Below are positions 27,476-36,559 of a DNA stretch of 40,355 bases, one piece after another. The stretch spans positions 1 through 40,355 of the forward strand of contig PWTU01000554.1 in NCBI GenBank assembly GCA_003562775.1, given 5' to 3'. The translations under genes and the position numbers were made by a program. The notes under the pieces were generated by a model that made no database searches, was not told the origin of the DNA, and saw only the letters and a list, made by a program, of their open reading frames with translations. Origin of the DNA: Ignavibacteriales bacterium (GTDB taxonomy: Bacteria > Bacteroidota > Ignavibacteria > T3Sed10-11). Each line of letters opens with the position of its first letter. Position 1 is the stretch's first letter.

Positions 27476-27533
27476 ATTTAAAAATTATAGCGCTTATATT
27501 TGGAATAATTGATCGTTATACATTTTAACATCG

Positions 27534-27590
27534 AAGCCCTTATGACATCTTCTTGGAAACGAAGATGTGGTAGGGGCTTTGTTTATTTTT
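27534..27590 (+). terminator. Rho-independent terminator after the LysM gene
   Basis: AAGCCC (27534-27539) pairs with GGGCTT (27574-27579) and ACATCTTC (27545-27552) with GAAGATGT (27561-27568), giving a two-part stem over an 8-nt loop. It is followed at once by TTGTTTATTTTT. This closes the lipoprotein-LysM unit and separates it from phoH. Confidence 0.85.
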
Positions 27591-27615
27591 AGGAATTAAC
27601 ATTCACGAAGGAGGG

Positions 27616-28614
27616 ATGAGCATTACGATAGAAAAAAAGATTTCACTTGAGGGAGTTGATAAGTTATCGCTGTTAGGGTTTAACGACAGGCATCTTGCGA
27701 TACTCGAAGAACGGTTCGATTCGAATATTGTAGTACGAGGTGAACAAATTACCCTTCAGGGTGACGAAGATGAAGTGGCACGGATTGAGCGTGTAGTGAA
27801 AGAACTGATATTTATTCTCAATAAAAATCGTAACCTGACCGCGAACGATGTTGAGACCGTTATCGATTTGGTTCTGTCCTCTACCGAACCGTCGAATGGC
27901 GGCGCTCAGAAGGAATTGCAGAGTGAGAAAGAAGGCGTCGATAACATTGTGCTGTTTACTAAAAACGGTCTGATCAAAGCAAAGACCGAGGGACAGAGAC
28001 GATATATAAAGGCAATTAACAAAAACGACATAGTTTTCGGCATCGGTCCTGCCGGAACGGGGAAAACGTATCTTGCCGTAGCAACTGCAGTGGCGGCGCT
28101 GAAAAACCGACAGGTTACAAAAATTATTCTTACCCGTCCCGCCGTGGAAGCCGGTGAGAGCCTCGGATTTTTACCGGGCGACCTGAGAGAGAAAGTAGAC
28201 CCGTATCTGCGCCCCCTCTACGATGCACTCGATGACATGATTCCCGCCGATAAACTCAAGATGTATATCGAACGAAGGATCATTGAGATAGCGCCGCTGG
28301 CATATATGCGCGGAAGGACTCTGAATAATGCATTCGTTATTTTGGATGAAGCACAGAATGCGAGTAGCTTACAAATGAAGATGTATCTGACCCGGCTTGG
28401 AGCAAATTCAAAATCGGTGGTTACCGGCGATATAACACAGATCGATTTGCCATTGAATGCCATTTCAGGGTTGGTTGAAATTCAATCGGTGTTGAGAAAA
28501 ATCGAAGGAGTTGCATTTGTGTATTTCGACAGGAACGACGTCGTGCGGCATAAACTTGTGAAAGACATCATCGATGCATACGAGGATTACAAGGCAAACG
28601 GTAAGAAAGAATAG
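27616..28614 (+). CDS. PhoH-family ATPase (YbeZ type)
   Basis: PhoH-like ATPases are RNA-associated P-loop proteins, often encoded with the rRNA-processing nuclease YbeY. The 332 residues show a small N-terminal KH-like region (about 1-75) and the ATPase core: Walker A GPAGTGKT (144-151), TRPAVEAGESLGFLPGDL, Walker B VILDEAQN (241-248), and SVVTGDITQIDLP. Length and motifs are standard for the YbeZ branch. The start is odd: ATG 27616 abuts AAGGAGG with almost no spacer, while no other ATG, GTG or TTG lies near. No ybeY follows; the next gene is mazG on the opposite strand, 7 bp away. Confidence 0.93.
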   Translation: MSITIEKKISLEGVDKLSLLGFNDRHLAILEERFDSNIVVRGEQITLQGDEDEVARIERVVKELIFILNKNRNLTANDVETVIDLVLSSTEPSNGGAQKELQSEKEGVDNIVLFTKNGLIKAKTEGQRRYIKAINKNDIVFGIGPAGTGKTYLAVATAVAALKNRQVTKIILTRPAVEAGESLGFLPGDLREKVDPYLRPLYDALDDMIPADKLKMYIERRIIEIAPLAYMRGRTLNNAFVILDEAQNASSLQMKMYLTRLGANSKSVVTGDITQIDLPLNAISGLVEIQSVLRKIEGVAFVYFDRNDVVRHKLVKDIIDAYEDYKANGKKE

Positions 28615-28621
28615 CGGGATT

Positions 28622-29383
28622 TTATTTTTTTTCTTTTGAATCCTCCCAGATTCTGTCCATTTCCTCCAAAGATGTTTCTTGAATATCCTTTCCTTGTTCC
28701 TTTAGCTTTTTTTCGATGATCTGAAAACGCCTGATAAATTTTTCATTTGTTTTGCGCAGCGCATCTTCCGGATTAATTTTCATAAACCGGGCATAATTTA
28801 CAATTGAAAACAGCAAATCTCCGAGTTCCTCCTCGACCGCTGAAGGTTCCTCATTATTTTCGGAAGCAGATTTGAATTCTTCTATCTCTTCTTCAACTTT
28901 TTCCCAGCATTCCTCTTTCTTTTCCCAATCGAATCCTGTTTTTGATGCTCTTTCCTGCAAGCGAAGTGCACGTACAAGGGCCGGTAATGCGGTTGGAATC
29001 CCGTCTATTGCCGAATTCCTTCCTTCCTCGATCTTGATTCGTTCCCAGTTGCGTTTGACATCTTCCTGACCGTTTACCATTGTGGATCCGAAAACATGCG
29101 GATGACGCCGGATTAGTTTTTCGCTGATGTGACTTATTACTTCTTCGAGTGTAAATTTGTTCGATTCTTCCGCAATAATTGAGTGAAAAACTACGTGGAG
29201 AAATAAATCGCCGAGTTCTATTTTCAGTTCTTCCATATTACCGGAATCGATTGCATCAACAACTTCATATGCCTCCTCGATTAAATGCTGGCGGATGGAC
29301 TCATGCGTTTGTTCTTTATCCCACGGGCACTCACGACGTAAACGGCGAACGATATTTACGAATTCTTCGTATGTATGGCTCAT
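28622..29383 (-). CDS. mazG: Nucleoside triphosphate pyrophosphohydrolase MazG
   Basis: MazG hydrolyses NTPs and dNTPs to monophosphates and clears aberrant nucleotides. The protein of about 253 residues contains the two tandem MazG domains typical of the long bacterial form. The first has RRECPWDKEQTHESIRQHL and EEAYEVVDAI...ELGDLFLHVVFHS. The second has EEIEEFKS...EEELGDLLFSIVNYARF; the paired acidic residues bind Mg. I start at ATG 29383 (MSHTYEEF), 6 nt after GGGA; ATG 29404 adds seven residues but has no ribosome site. The gene converges on phoH and diverges from archease. Confidence 0.95.
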   Translation of the reverse strand: MSHTYEEFVNIVRRLRRECPWDKEQTHESIRQHLIEEAYEVVDAIDSGNMEELKIELGDLFLHVVFHSIIAEESNKFTLEEVISHISEKLIRRHPHVFGSTMVNGQEDVKRNWERIKIEEGRNSAIDGIPTALPALVRALRLQERASKTGFDWEKKEECWEKVEEEIEEFKSASENNEEPSAVEEELGDLLFSIVNYARFMKINPEDALRKTNEKFIRRFQIIEKKLKEQGKDIQETSLEEMDRIWEDSKEKK

Positions 29384-29568
29384 ATTAATTCCCGAGTTAT
29401 TCATTTAATAAGAAAGAAACATATTGAAAAACTTTATTAAAATCAATTAATAAAATTGGTGTTTTATACGCAAATTCTTTATCTTACATAGCTATGATAG
29501 AATGTGATATTCTTCCCTTAATATTGTCGAAAAACCGTGCATTCACGAATTATTTTCATCCTTAGCGC

Positions 29569-29985
29569 ATGAAGGAATCATTTCAGATACTCGAGCATAC
29601 TGCAGATATCGGCTTTGAAGCATGTGGTGAAACGGAGGAAGAAGCGTTTGCCAATGCAGCCATTGCCCTGGTGTCGATCATTACCGATCCGCAGCAAATT
29701 GCGATCCGGGATGATCGAACTATACACGTGGATGCAAACGATCGCGAACAGTTGCTTGTTCGTTACCTAAATGAGGTGCTTTATGTGATTGACGGGAGTT
29801 CGTTTTTGCCTGCTAAAGTGACGGTATCACTGGATGATAATCAAAATTTGCATGCTACGCTTCACGGTGAGGAGAGAACGGAATTACATGAAATACGTAC
29901 CGACGTCAAAGCTATTACATATCATCAGCTTGCATTTCAGAAAACCGAAACCGGATATGTTATCCGGGTTTTTGTCGATATTTGA
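29569..29985 (+). CDS. Archease, activator of RNA ligase RtcB
   Basis: Archease speeds guanylylation and turnover of RtcB. The 138 residues match the family in length and in the residues known to bind its metal: HTADIGFEACG near the N-terminus (Asp13) and the C-terminal Asp-Ile pair (FVDI, 135-138). KAITYHQLAF is also characteristic. The gene ends 24 bp before rtcB, forming the well-known archease-rtcB pair. A promoter-like TATCTTA stretch lies at 29477-29485 in the divergent gap shared with mazG. Confidence 0.93.
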   Translation: MKESFQILEHTADIGFEACGETEEEAFANAAIALVSIITDPQQIAIRDDRTIHVDANDREQLLVRYLNEVLYVIDGSSFLPAKVTVSLDDNQNLHATLHGEERTELHEIRTDVKAITYHQLAFQKTETGYVIRVFVDI

Positions 29986-30009
29986 GTTATTTAAAAGGAG
30001 GTGTTTTTC

Positions 30010-31440
30010 GTGGCACAGTTAGAATCGATAGGACGATACCGGTACCGGCTGCCGAGGAATTACCGGGAAGGAATGAAAGTAGAGGGAAAGATCTATGCCA
30101 ACGAAAACCTGTTGCAGGCAATTACAAAAGATCAAACGCTCGAACAGGTAGCGAACGTAGCAATGCTGCCGGGGCTTGTCAGCGAATCCATTGCAATGCC
30201 CGATGCCCATCAGGGGTATGGCTTCTGTATCGGCGGGGTAGCGGCGGTCGATCCCGACGAAGGTGTCGTATCCGCAGGCGGAGTAGGATTTGACATTAAC
30301 TGTGGAGTTCGGTTGCTCGCGACGCCATTTGAGGTGGTTGATATAAAACCGCATGTTGACCGGTTACTGGACGAACTGTTCAAAGCGATTCCCTGCGGTA
30401 CGGGTAAAGAAGGACCGAGAAAATTATCAGGTAAAGAGATTAACGAGGTACTCGAGAATGGTGCGCACTGGGCGGTAAAAAACGGATACGGGAATGATAA
30501 CGACTTAAATTGTATTGAAGAGAGCGGTAAAATAAAAAGTGCAGATGCTTTAAAAGTGAGCGACCGCGCAAAACAACGGGGAGTAAAACAACTCGGTACG
30601 CTTGGCTCCGGGAATCATTTTCTTGAGATACAGGTAGTCGATTCCGTTTTCGACGATGAAGCCGCCGAAGCGTTTGGTTTGCATAAAGAGCAAATTGTGG
30701 TGCTTATTCACACCGGTTCGCGGGGACTCGGCCATCAGGTTTGCACGGATTATCTCGACCTCATGCAGAGAGGGTTGAAAAAATATAATATTTCATTACC
30801 CGACCGGCAATTAGCATGTGTGCCGGTACGTTCGGAGGAGGGAAGCGGATATCTGAAGGGAATGGCGGCATCGGCGAATTTTGCATTTGCGAACAGGCAG
30901 ATGATAACTCACTGGACGCGTGATGTTTTCAAACGGATATTGAAAGACGGAAATCTCCGGCTTGTTTATGATGTCGCCCACAACATTGCGAAGTTCGAAA
31001 AATATAAAACGGAGAACGGTGAACGGGAGGTGCTTGTGCATCGAAAAGGAGCAACGCGTGCATTCCCGAAAGGTCATCCCGATGTGACCGATGAATATAG
31101 ATCCGTCGGGCAGCCGGTGCTTATCCCCGGAAGTATGGGAACCAGTTCCTACGTCCTTGCAGGCGGCGAGAATGCAATGAGTGAAAGCTACGGCTCGACC
31201 TGTCACGGCGCCGGCCGGGCGATGAGCAGAAAAAAAGCAAGCCGTGATATTACCGCAAACGATTTGTTGAAGAAATTGAACCAGAAAGGCGTCAAGGTTC
31301 GCGGGGCATCAAAACGGGGGTTGACAGAGGAACAACCGGATGCCTATAAAGACGTTGAATCGGTAGTTGATGTCGTGCACGAAACAGGGTTATCGAGAAG
31401 AGTAGCACGGTTAGTACCGATCGGTGTAATCAAAGGTTGA
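30010..31440 (+). CDS. rtcB: RNA-splicing ligase RtcB
   Basis: RtcB joins RNA ends bearing 2',3'-cyclic or 3'-phosphate to 5'-OH ends, using GTP and Mn. The 476 residues carry the metal-binding DINCGVR with Cys98, GTLGSGNHFLEIQ, HTGSRGLGHQV, and TCHGAGRAMSR, whose His (about 399) is the guanylylation site; all are intact. Translation starts at GTG 30010, 7 nt after AAAGGAGGT; an upstream in-frame GTG (30001) lies within that site. In bacteria RtcB acts in RNA repair rather than tRNA splicing, and pairing with archease supports full activity. Confidence 0.97.
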   Translation: MAQLESIGRYRYRLPRNYREGMKVEGKIYANENLLQAITKDQTLEQVANVAMLPGLVSESIAMPDAHQGYGFCIGGVAAVDPDEGVVSAGGVGFDINCGVRLLATPFEVVDIKPHVDRLLDELFKAIPCGTGKEGPRKLSGKEINEVLENGAHWAVKNGYGNDNDLNCIEESGKIKSADALKVSDRAKQRGVKQLGTLGSGNHFLEIQVVDSVFDDEAAEAFGLHKEQIVVLIHTGSRGLGHQVCTDYLDLMQRGLKKYNISLPDRQLACVPVRSEEGSGYLKGMAASANFAFANRQMITHWTRDVFKRILKDGNLRLVYDVAHNIAKFEKYKTENGEREVLVHRKGATRAFPKGHPDVTDEYRSVGQPVLIPGSMGTSSYVLAGGENAMSESYGSTCHGAGRAMSRKKASRDITANDLLKKLNQKGVKVRGASKRGLTEEQPDAYKDVESVVDVVHETGLSRRVARLVPIGVIKG

Positions 31441-31477
31441 CAATAAATATTACGATACAATTACTACGGATACATGA

Positions 31478-31888
31478 ATGAAATATCACGTGCTTATAGC
31501 CGACGACAATGAAGCCGTCAGAAAATCTCACGTTCTTGCACTAAAGCATGCAGCATCGTCTTTAGATGTACAATTTGAATCGACCGAAACGGAAGACAGT
31601 GTGCAGACACGTGAAATGATCAAAAATACTAAATTTGATCTGATCATTCTTGATGATGATTTTAAAGATGAAGATGTGAAAGGGCGCCTGTCAGGCAGTG
31701 CGATACTTCAGATGGCGCGTAAAAGCGGTCCGAATACCGATACGATTATAATCTTTTGCACCGGTGAAAAATTTGAATCGCTTCGGCCTATGATTGAAAG
31801 ATTTAACGCAGAGTATCTCGCAAAAGCACAATACAATCTGGAAGATTTTTCGAATTTATTAAGAGATAAGCTGAAAGAGGTACGATAG
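31478..31888 (+). CDS. Stand-alone response-regulator receiver domain
   Basis: The 136 residues make up a single receiver fold with no output domain. The acidic pair Asp9-Asp10 (IADDNEAV), the likely phospho-acceptor in LIILDDDF (Asp59 or Asp60), the switch Thr95 (FCTGE) and the conserved Lys116 (YLAKAQ) are all present, so phosphorylation is plausible. A slightly long loop (DDFKDEDVKGRLSG) follows the acceptor, as in receivers with an EDGxxG-like insertion. No histidine kinase lies in the window. Its position after rtcB and before the S9 peptidase gives no firm clue to its role. Confidence 0.8.
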   Translation: MKYHVLIADDNEAVRKSHVLALKHAASSLDVQFESTETEDSVQTREMIKNTKFDLIILDDDFKDEDVKGRLSGSAILQMARKSGPNTDTIIIFCTGEKFESLRPMIERFNAEYLAKAQYNLEDFSNLLRDKLKEVR

Positions 31889-31924
31889 ATACAGTGCATT
31901 GATCGAAAACAATGGAGGTAAACA

Positions 31925-33895
31925 ATGAGACAAGTAAATAGATTAGGTATAATTGTAAGCATTTTAGTATTGATTCCGCTGTTGGTTTTTACACAGGAGC
32001 GGATACTTACTCCGGAAGATATCGTACAGATTCGAAATGTACATTCCGCTCAAATAGCACCCGACGGGAATAAAATAGCATTCGTTGCACAACGACTCCG
32101 GACTGCTGAAGACGGTCCCGGCAGCCCGTTTAACGATATCTGGATGTTTGATAAGCAGGATGGTGAAAAGAAACGATTTACGTGGAGCGCACAAAACGAT
32201 TATTCACCTGCCTGGTCTCCTGATGGAAAGTGGCTGGCATTTTTATCAAACCGCAAAGGTGCACCGCAGGTGTATCGCATGCCGGTCGATGGCGGCGAAG
32301 CGCATAGAGTTACGAACGCTCCTGCCGGTGTCAGATCTTACCAATGGTCGCCTGACGGTAAACAGATTGCGTTTGTGAGTCAGGACCCGGTTCCCGAAGA
32401 AATACTACAGGAACACAAAGATGGTCGCGATTGGAAAGTAGTTGATCAACAGCACCGAACGATTCGTTTGCATGCTATCGAACTGGAAACAAAGGAATCC
32501 AGAGAGGTTGTCAGAAACGATATAAGTGTTTGGAATTTTGCGTGGTCTCCCGATGGGCGGCAAATTGCATTAATCGGGACCAGATTACCGACGATTGATG
32601 CAAGCTATTATGGCGATCTTTATATGGTCGATGCTCAGGGCGGCGATGCAACACTATTTTTGGAGCTTCCGGGTAAAACCGGTCCCGTCTCGTTCGCCCC
32701 CGATGGGAGACACATAGCGATTAAAAACGCGCGTGGAAACGGACGTGAGCCGATAGACGGCGGGATTTTTCTTGTCCCAAAAGAAGCGCCGGAATGGTCA
32801 TCTATTATCGAAGATTTTCCGGGTACGGTAACTTCGTTCGGATGGGTAACCAACAATGAGATATGGTTCACTGCACAGCAAGATACAAGGGTAACATTGA
32901 ACAATATCGATATCCGGAATGCCCGTGTTACACCGATAATCGACCATCGCGGTATACTCAGCGGAATAAGTCTTGCAGCTGATGGAAGGAAATTTGCTGC
33001 AACAGGGAACACGCCGGACCACCCGAACGAGTTATGGAACGGGTCGCTTCGTGAAAGATCGATAGAACGGTTAACGAATTTCAACGATCACATAACCGGC
33101 ATCGAACTCGGTGCGGTAAGTGAGGTAAGCTGGACTCGACCGGACGGATTTGTAATTCAGGGTGTACTGATTAAACCGGTTGGTTATGAGGAAGGCATTC
33201 GGTATCCGACAGTGTTGCAAATCCACGGCGGACCCGAAGCTGCATATTTGCAAAGCTGGCATGGAAGTTGGTCATTATGGGGACAGATGCTTGCGGGAAG
33301 AGGATATGGCGTGTTGCTGCCGAACTACAGGGGCAGTACAAGTCGCGGCTATGATTTTATCGAAGCCAATATGGGCGATATGATGGGTGAGGAATGGCAT
33401 GACATCGTCGCCGGTGCGGATTATTTAATCGAGCAGGGTATCGCCGATGAAGACCGGCTTGGGATCGGTGGATGGAGTTATGGAGGATATACAAGTGCGT
33501 GGGCTGCTGCAACTGCTGCCGACCGTTTCAAAGCAGCGATTATGGGAGCGGGTATTTCAAACTGGATCAGCTTTGGCGGAATGACCGATATACCCGATGA
33601 AATGGCCATTGCGCACTGGGACGGTTACACCTGGGATTATATGGACCTTCACTGGGAACGATCACCGTTAAAACATGTAGACGGCAACGATGCACCTACA
33701 TTGATTTTGTTCGGCGAGGGGGATGACCGTGTTCCACCCGGCCAGGGATGGGAGCTCTACAGAGCGATGCAGCATTTTGGCGTCGATACCGAGTTTGTAC
33801 TGTACCCGCGGGCAGGTCACGGCATTTCCGAACGTGAACATCAAATTGATTTGTTGAACAGAGTTGTCGATTGGTTTGATAGATATATAAAATAA
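31925..33895 (+). CDS. Secreted S9-family prolyl oligopeptidase-type peptidase
   Basis: The 656 residues begin with a signal peptide (about 1-24), then a TolB/DPP-IV-like beta-propeller with repeated blades (SPAWSPDGKWLAFLS, YQWSPDGKQIAFVS, FAWSPDGRQIALIG). A C-terminal alpha/beta-hydrolase domain starts near residue 410. The catalytic triad is intact: Ser518 in GGWSYGGY, Asp600 or Asp601 in GEGDDRVPP and His632 in AGHGIS. It fits the acylaminoacyl-peptidase/dipeptidyl-peptidase group, probably in the periplasm for peptide use. ATG 31925 has a GGAGG site. The DUF763 gene begins 3 bp after its stop, so the two are likely co-translated. Confidence 0.94.
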   Translation: MRQVNRLGIIVSILVLIPLLVFTQERILTPEDIVQIRNVHSAQIAPDGNKIAFVAQRLRTAEDGPGSPFNDIWMFDKQDGEKKRFTWSAQNDYSPAWSPDGKWLAFLSNRKGAPQVYRMPVDGGEAHRVTNAPAGVRSYQWSPDGKQIAFVSQDPVPEEILQEHKDGRDWKVVDQQHRTIRLHAIELETKESREVVRNDISVWNFAWSPDGRQIALIGTRLPTIDASYYGDLYMVDAQGGDATLFLELPGKTGPVSFAPDGRHIAIKNARGNGREPIDGGIFLVPKEAPEWSSIIEDFPGTVTSFGWVTNNEIWFTAQQDTRVTLNNIDIRNARVTPIIDHRGILSGISLAADGRKFAATGNTPDHPNELWNGSLRERSIERLTNFNDHITGIELGAVSEVSWTRPDGFVIQGVLIKPVGYEEGIRYPTVLQIHGGPEAAYLQSWHGSWSLWGQMLAGRGYGVLLPNYRGSTSRGYDFIEANMGDMMGEEWHDIVAGADYLIEQGIADEDRLGIGGWSYGGYTSAWAAATAADRFKAAIMGAGISNWISFGGMTDIPDEMAIAHWDGYTWDYMDLHWERSPLKHVDGNDAPTLILFGEGDDRVPPGQGWELYRAMQHFGVDTEFVLYPRAGHGISEREHQIDLLNRVVDWFDRYIK

Positions 33896-33898
33896 GAA

Positions 33899-35059
33899 AT
33901 GAGAACCGGAATTGTCGAAACACCGCTGCACGGAGGCAAAGCGCCGCCGTGGTTGTTTAATCGCATGGTTGCTCTGTCGCGTGAAATAGTCCGTGCGATT
34001 GTGGAAGAATACGGTTCCGGCGAAGTATTACGGCGTTTGTCGAATCCATACTGGTTCCAGGCGTTTGGTTGTGTAATCGGATTTGACTGGCACTCGAGCG
34101 GTATTACGACGACAACCCTTGGCGCTCTGAAAGACGGATTAAAAAAGATCAACCGGGAACTCGATTTATATGTAGCGGGAGGGAAAGGCGGCGTATCGCG
34201 CAAAACACCCGATCAGATTCGACAACAATGCGAATTAATCGGAATCGATCCCGCTCCATTAATTTATGCAAGCAGGATGAGCGCAAAAGTCGATTCGGCA
34301 GTTTTACAAGACGGGTATCAGATATATGCGCATTCAATACTTTTTACCGGTAACGGCGGATGGGCTGTCATCCAACAGGGAATGAATGAGTCCCTGCGCT
34401 ACGCACGACGATATCATTGGTTGGGGTCAAAAGTAGAGTCGTTTGTCGTCGAGCCGCACGCGGGAATAATTGCCGACAGGACCGACGGTGTGCTTGATCT
34501 GACGGCGATCAATAGCGAGGAAGCGAGATCTCACTCGGTAAGAATTGTCAATCAACCGACGAAGCAAGTAATCAGCGATCTGCGTGAGGTTGTGAGAATT
34601 TCGCGCGGTCTCGACAAACCGACACAAGGCGACCTTTTCGATGCCGCTACCCCGACCATTGCAAGTGACACATATCAAACATTCAGGATGCCGTCGCGGC
34701 ACTGGGTATCGTTTCGCGATATTCGTCCCGATCGCCTGCAATCGGTACTGTTGTCAACATTTGAACGCCGGCCCGCCGATTTTGAAAATCTGGTCGGATT
34801 TGAAGGCGTTGGTGCAAAGACGCTTCGGGCACTTGCGTTGATGAGTGAAGTAATTTACGGCGCTTCGCCGAGTTTTGAAGATCCCGCCCGGTTTAGTTAT
34901 GCAGTCGGAGGAAAAGACGGGACACCATATCCGGTAGACAAAAAAGTATACGACGAGTCGATTCAATTGCTGAAGAATGCAATAGATAAATCCAGGATAG
35001 GACAATCCGATAAAAAAGAGTCAATAAAAAGACTATCTGAGTATTTTACTTTATCATAA
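33899..35059 (+). CDS. DUF763 family protein of unknown function
   Basis: The 386 residues match DUF763, a family shared by archaea and scattered bacteria. Features seen are the opening RTGIVETPLHGGKAPPWLF, FGCVIGFDWHSSGITTT (56-72), YVAGGKGGVSRKTP (91-104) and HAGIIADR. A helix-hairpin-helix-like stretch is LVGFEGVGAKTLRALALMSE (298-317), followed by the conserved GGKDGTPYPVD. The hairpin motif is like that used by DNA repair enzymes to grip DNA backbones, so a nucleic-acid role is a fair guess; no catalytic motif is established. The gene is tightly coupled to the upstream peptidase (3 bp) with no clear ribosome site, and followed after 21 bp by a very basic protein gene. Confidence 0.85.
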   Translation: MRTGIVETPLHGGKAPPWLFNRMVALSREIVRAIVEEYGSGEVLRRLSNPYWFQAFGCVIGFDWHSSGITTTTLGALKDGLKKINRELDLYVAGGKGGVSRKTPDQIRQQCELIGIDPAPLIYASRMSAKVDSAVLQDGYQIYAHSILFTGNGGWAVIQQGMNESLRYARRYHWLGSKVESFVVEPHAGIIADRTDGVLDLTAINSEEARSHSVRIVNQPTKQVISDLREVVRISRGLDKPTQGDLFDAATPTIASDTYQTFRMPSRHWVSFRDIRPDRLQSVLLSTFERRPADFENLVGFEGVGAKTLRALALMSEVIYGASPSFEDPARFSYAVGGKDGTPYPVDKKVYDESIQLLKNAIDKSRIGQSDKKESIKRLSEYFTLS

Positions 35060-35080
35060 TATATACGAAAGCGAGGCATT

Positions 35081-35653
35081 GTGACAGAACAAAAAAAGAA
35101 ATCAACGGATGAGAAGAAGAAAAAACGCAGGAGAAGAAAAGGAAAGAAAAAGAGTACAGGGGATAGCAGCGGCAGTGTACAGACGTCAACCCAGCAATCG
35201 CAGGATCAAAATTTTAATCAGAAGCTGCGGGAGCTTGTGAAGAAGTACAAGGGGTTCGATCCGTGGGAAAAGGAACATAAAGCACACAGCAGTATTGAAA
35301 AACAAATATGCAGATATCTGGATGACAGCGGATTAGAACACAAGCATCGCGGAAGAAGATTTAATGTGGTGCTGCCGAATAAAAAAGCCGTGGTGTTCGA
35401 GCCGGATATTCTGATACCGCATCCGAGAATTAATGAAAGACCGATTATAATTCAGGCGATACATCAAAAAAATCAAAAGGAGATGATACCGCTTTTAGAT
35501 GAATTCAAAAAACAGCTTGGATCGAAATATTATATTATTGCGGTGACAAATAAAGATAATTTAACCAATGTATCGACAGATAGCTGCGATTTGTTGGTTG
35601 CTGTCGAATATGCATCATCACTCCCGTCAAAACTTCGTTCTCAATCTGAATAA
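35081..35653 (+). CDS. Highly basic protein of unknown function, possible PD-(D/E)XK-like fold
   Basis: The 190 residues start with a Lys/Arg-rich tail (5-24, including KKKKRRRRKGKKK) and a Ser/Gln linker, which would bind nucleic acid. The folded part (about 45-185) has a helix with Glu73 (SSIEKQICRYLDDSGL), then strand FEPDILI with Pro108-Asp109, strand RPIIIQAIHQK with Gln125, a helix and YYIIAVTNKDN. This order resembles the nuclease-like PD-(D/E)XK core, with Gln where Glu/Asp is usual and no clear Lys two residues later, so it may be inactive or not such a fold. The start is GTG 35081, 4 nt after GAGG. I do not recognise a family. Confidence 0.65.
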   Translation: MTEQKKKSTDEKKKKRRRRKGKKKSTGDSSGSVQTSTQQSQDQNFNQKLRELVKKYKGFDPWEKEHKAHSSIEKQICRYLDDSGLEHKHRGRRFNVVLPNKKAVVFEPDILIPHPRINERPIIIQAIHQKNQKEMIPLLDEFKKQLGSKYYIIAVTNKDNLTNVSTDSCDLLVAVEYASSLPSKLRSQSE

Positions 35654-35671
35654 TTAGGATTGAACCGGCGT

Positions 35672-36559
35672 ATGGCGAGTCAGGAATCTCAAAAAAAATG
35701 GACCATTCTATCGCTCATTCAGTGGAGTGAAAATTATTTAACGGAGAAAAGAATAGACAGTCCCCGGCTAAATGCGGAACTGATGCTTGCCGCCGCACTA
35801 AACTGTAAACGAATCGATCTCTATACCCGCTTCGATAAACCGCTTGTGCAGGAGGAGCTGGATCATTATAAAACACTTTTTGTACGACGACTGAACCGGG
35901 AACCGTTGCAGTATATTCTCGGCTATGCCGACTTTTACGGAAGACGGTTTGCCGTTCGTCCCGGTGTATTGATTCCGCGTCCGGAAACAGAGCATATAAT
36001 CGAAGCAGTTCTCGAAATAATTAAAGAAAAAGAAATTAAATCGCCTCGAATACTCGATATCGGGACGGGAAGCGGCTGTATTGCGGTATCGCTTGCCGCT
36101 GAAATCGATGACGCCATGCTTACCGCAATCGACGTCTCCGAAGATACTCTTGAAATCGCAAAACAAAATGCCGTACAACATTTGCTCAACGGACGGATAA
36201 CTTTTCAAAAGGTCGATATACTCGACCGGTACGTTGCCGTACCCGAGGCAGGATCCTTTGACTTTATAGCAGCGAACCCGCCGTATATTCCGAAGAAAGA
36301 ATGGGATTCGCTTCAGGATGAAATAAGACTGCACGAACCGAAACATGCACTGACCGACGACGACGACGGGTTGACCTATTATAAGCGCATTACCGGTCTT
36401 GCCCCCCAATTATTAAAAAACGACGGCTGGCTGATATGTGAGATCGGTCATGATCAATATGAAAGTGTTCGGATGTTAATCGAATCAAAAGGCGCCAGGG
36501 AAATCAGGCACTGGAATGATCTTAGCGGCATCAAAAGGATAATAGGAGGAAACTGGTGA
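35672..36559 (+). CDS. prmC: Peptide chain release factor N5-glutamine methyltransferase
   Basis: PrmC methylates the Gln of the GGQ motif in release factors RF1 and RF2, using S-adenosylmethionine, to raise termination efficiency. The protein of about 295 residues has the N-terminal helical factor-binding domain, LIPRPETEHIIEA, the SAM-binding DIGTGSG (129-135), and the catalytic NPPY (202-205). The start could be ATG 35672 or TTG 35660; AGGA at 35656-35659 is too near the TTG and 12 nt from the ATG, so I prefer ATG. The stop overlaps the dtd start by 4 bp. prfA is not adjacent in this window. Confidence 0.95.
   Translation: MASQESQKKWTILSLIQWSENYLTEKRIDSPRLNAELMLAAALNCKRIDLYTRFDKPLVQEELDHYKTLFVRRLNREPLQYILGYADFYGRRFAVRPGVLIPRPETEHIIEAVLEIIKEKEIKSPRILDIGTGSGCIAVSLAAEIDDAMLTAIDVSEDTLEIAKQNAVQHLLNGRITFQKVDILDRYVAVPEAGSFDFIAANPPYIPKKEWDSLQDEIRLHEPKHALTDDDDGLTYYKRITGLAPQLLKNDGWLICEIGHDQYESVRMLIESKGAREIRHWNDLSGIKRIIGGNW

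Noticed and set aside
35798-36409. 203-residue minus-strand frame inside prmC
   Set aside because: prmC is intact with all motifs; the opposite frame lacks a family and a ribosome site.
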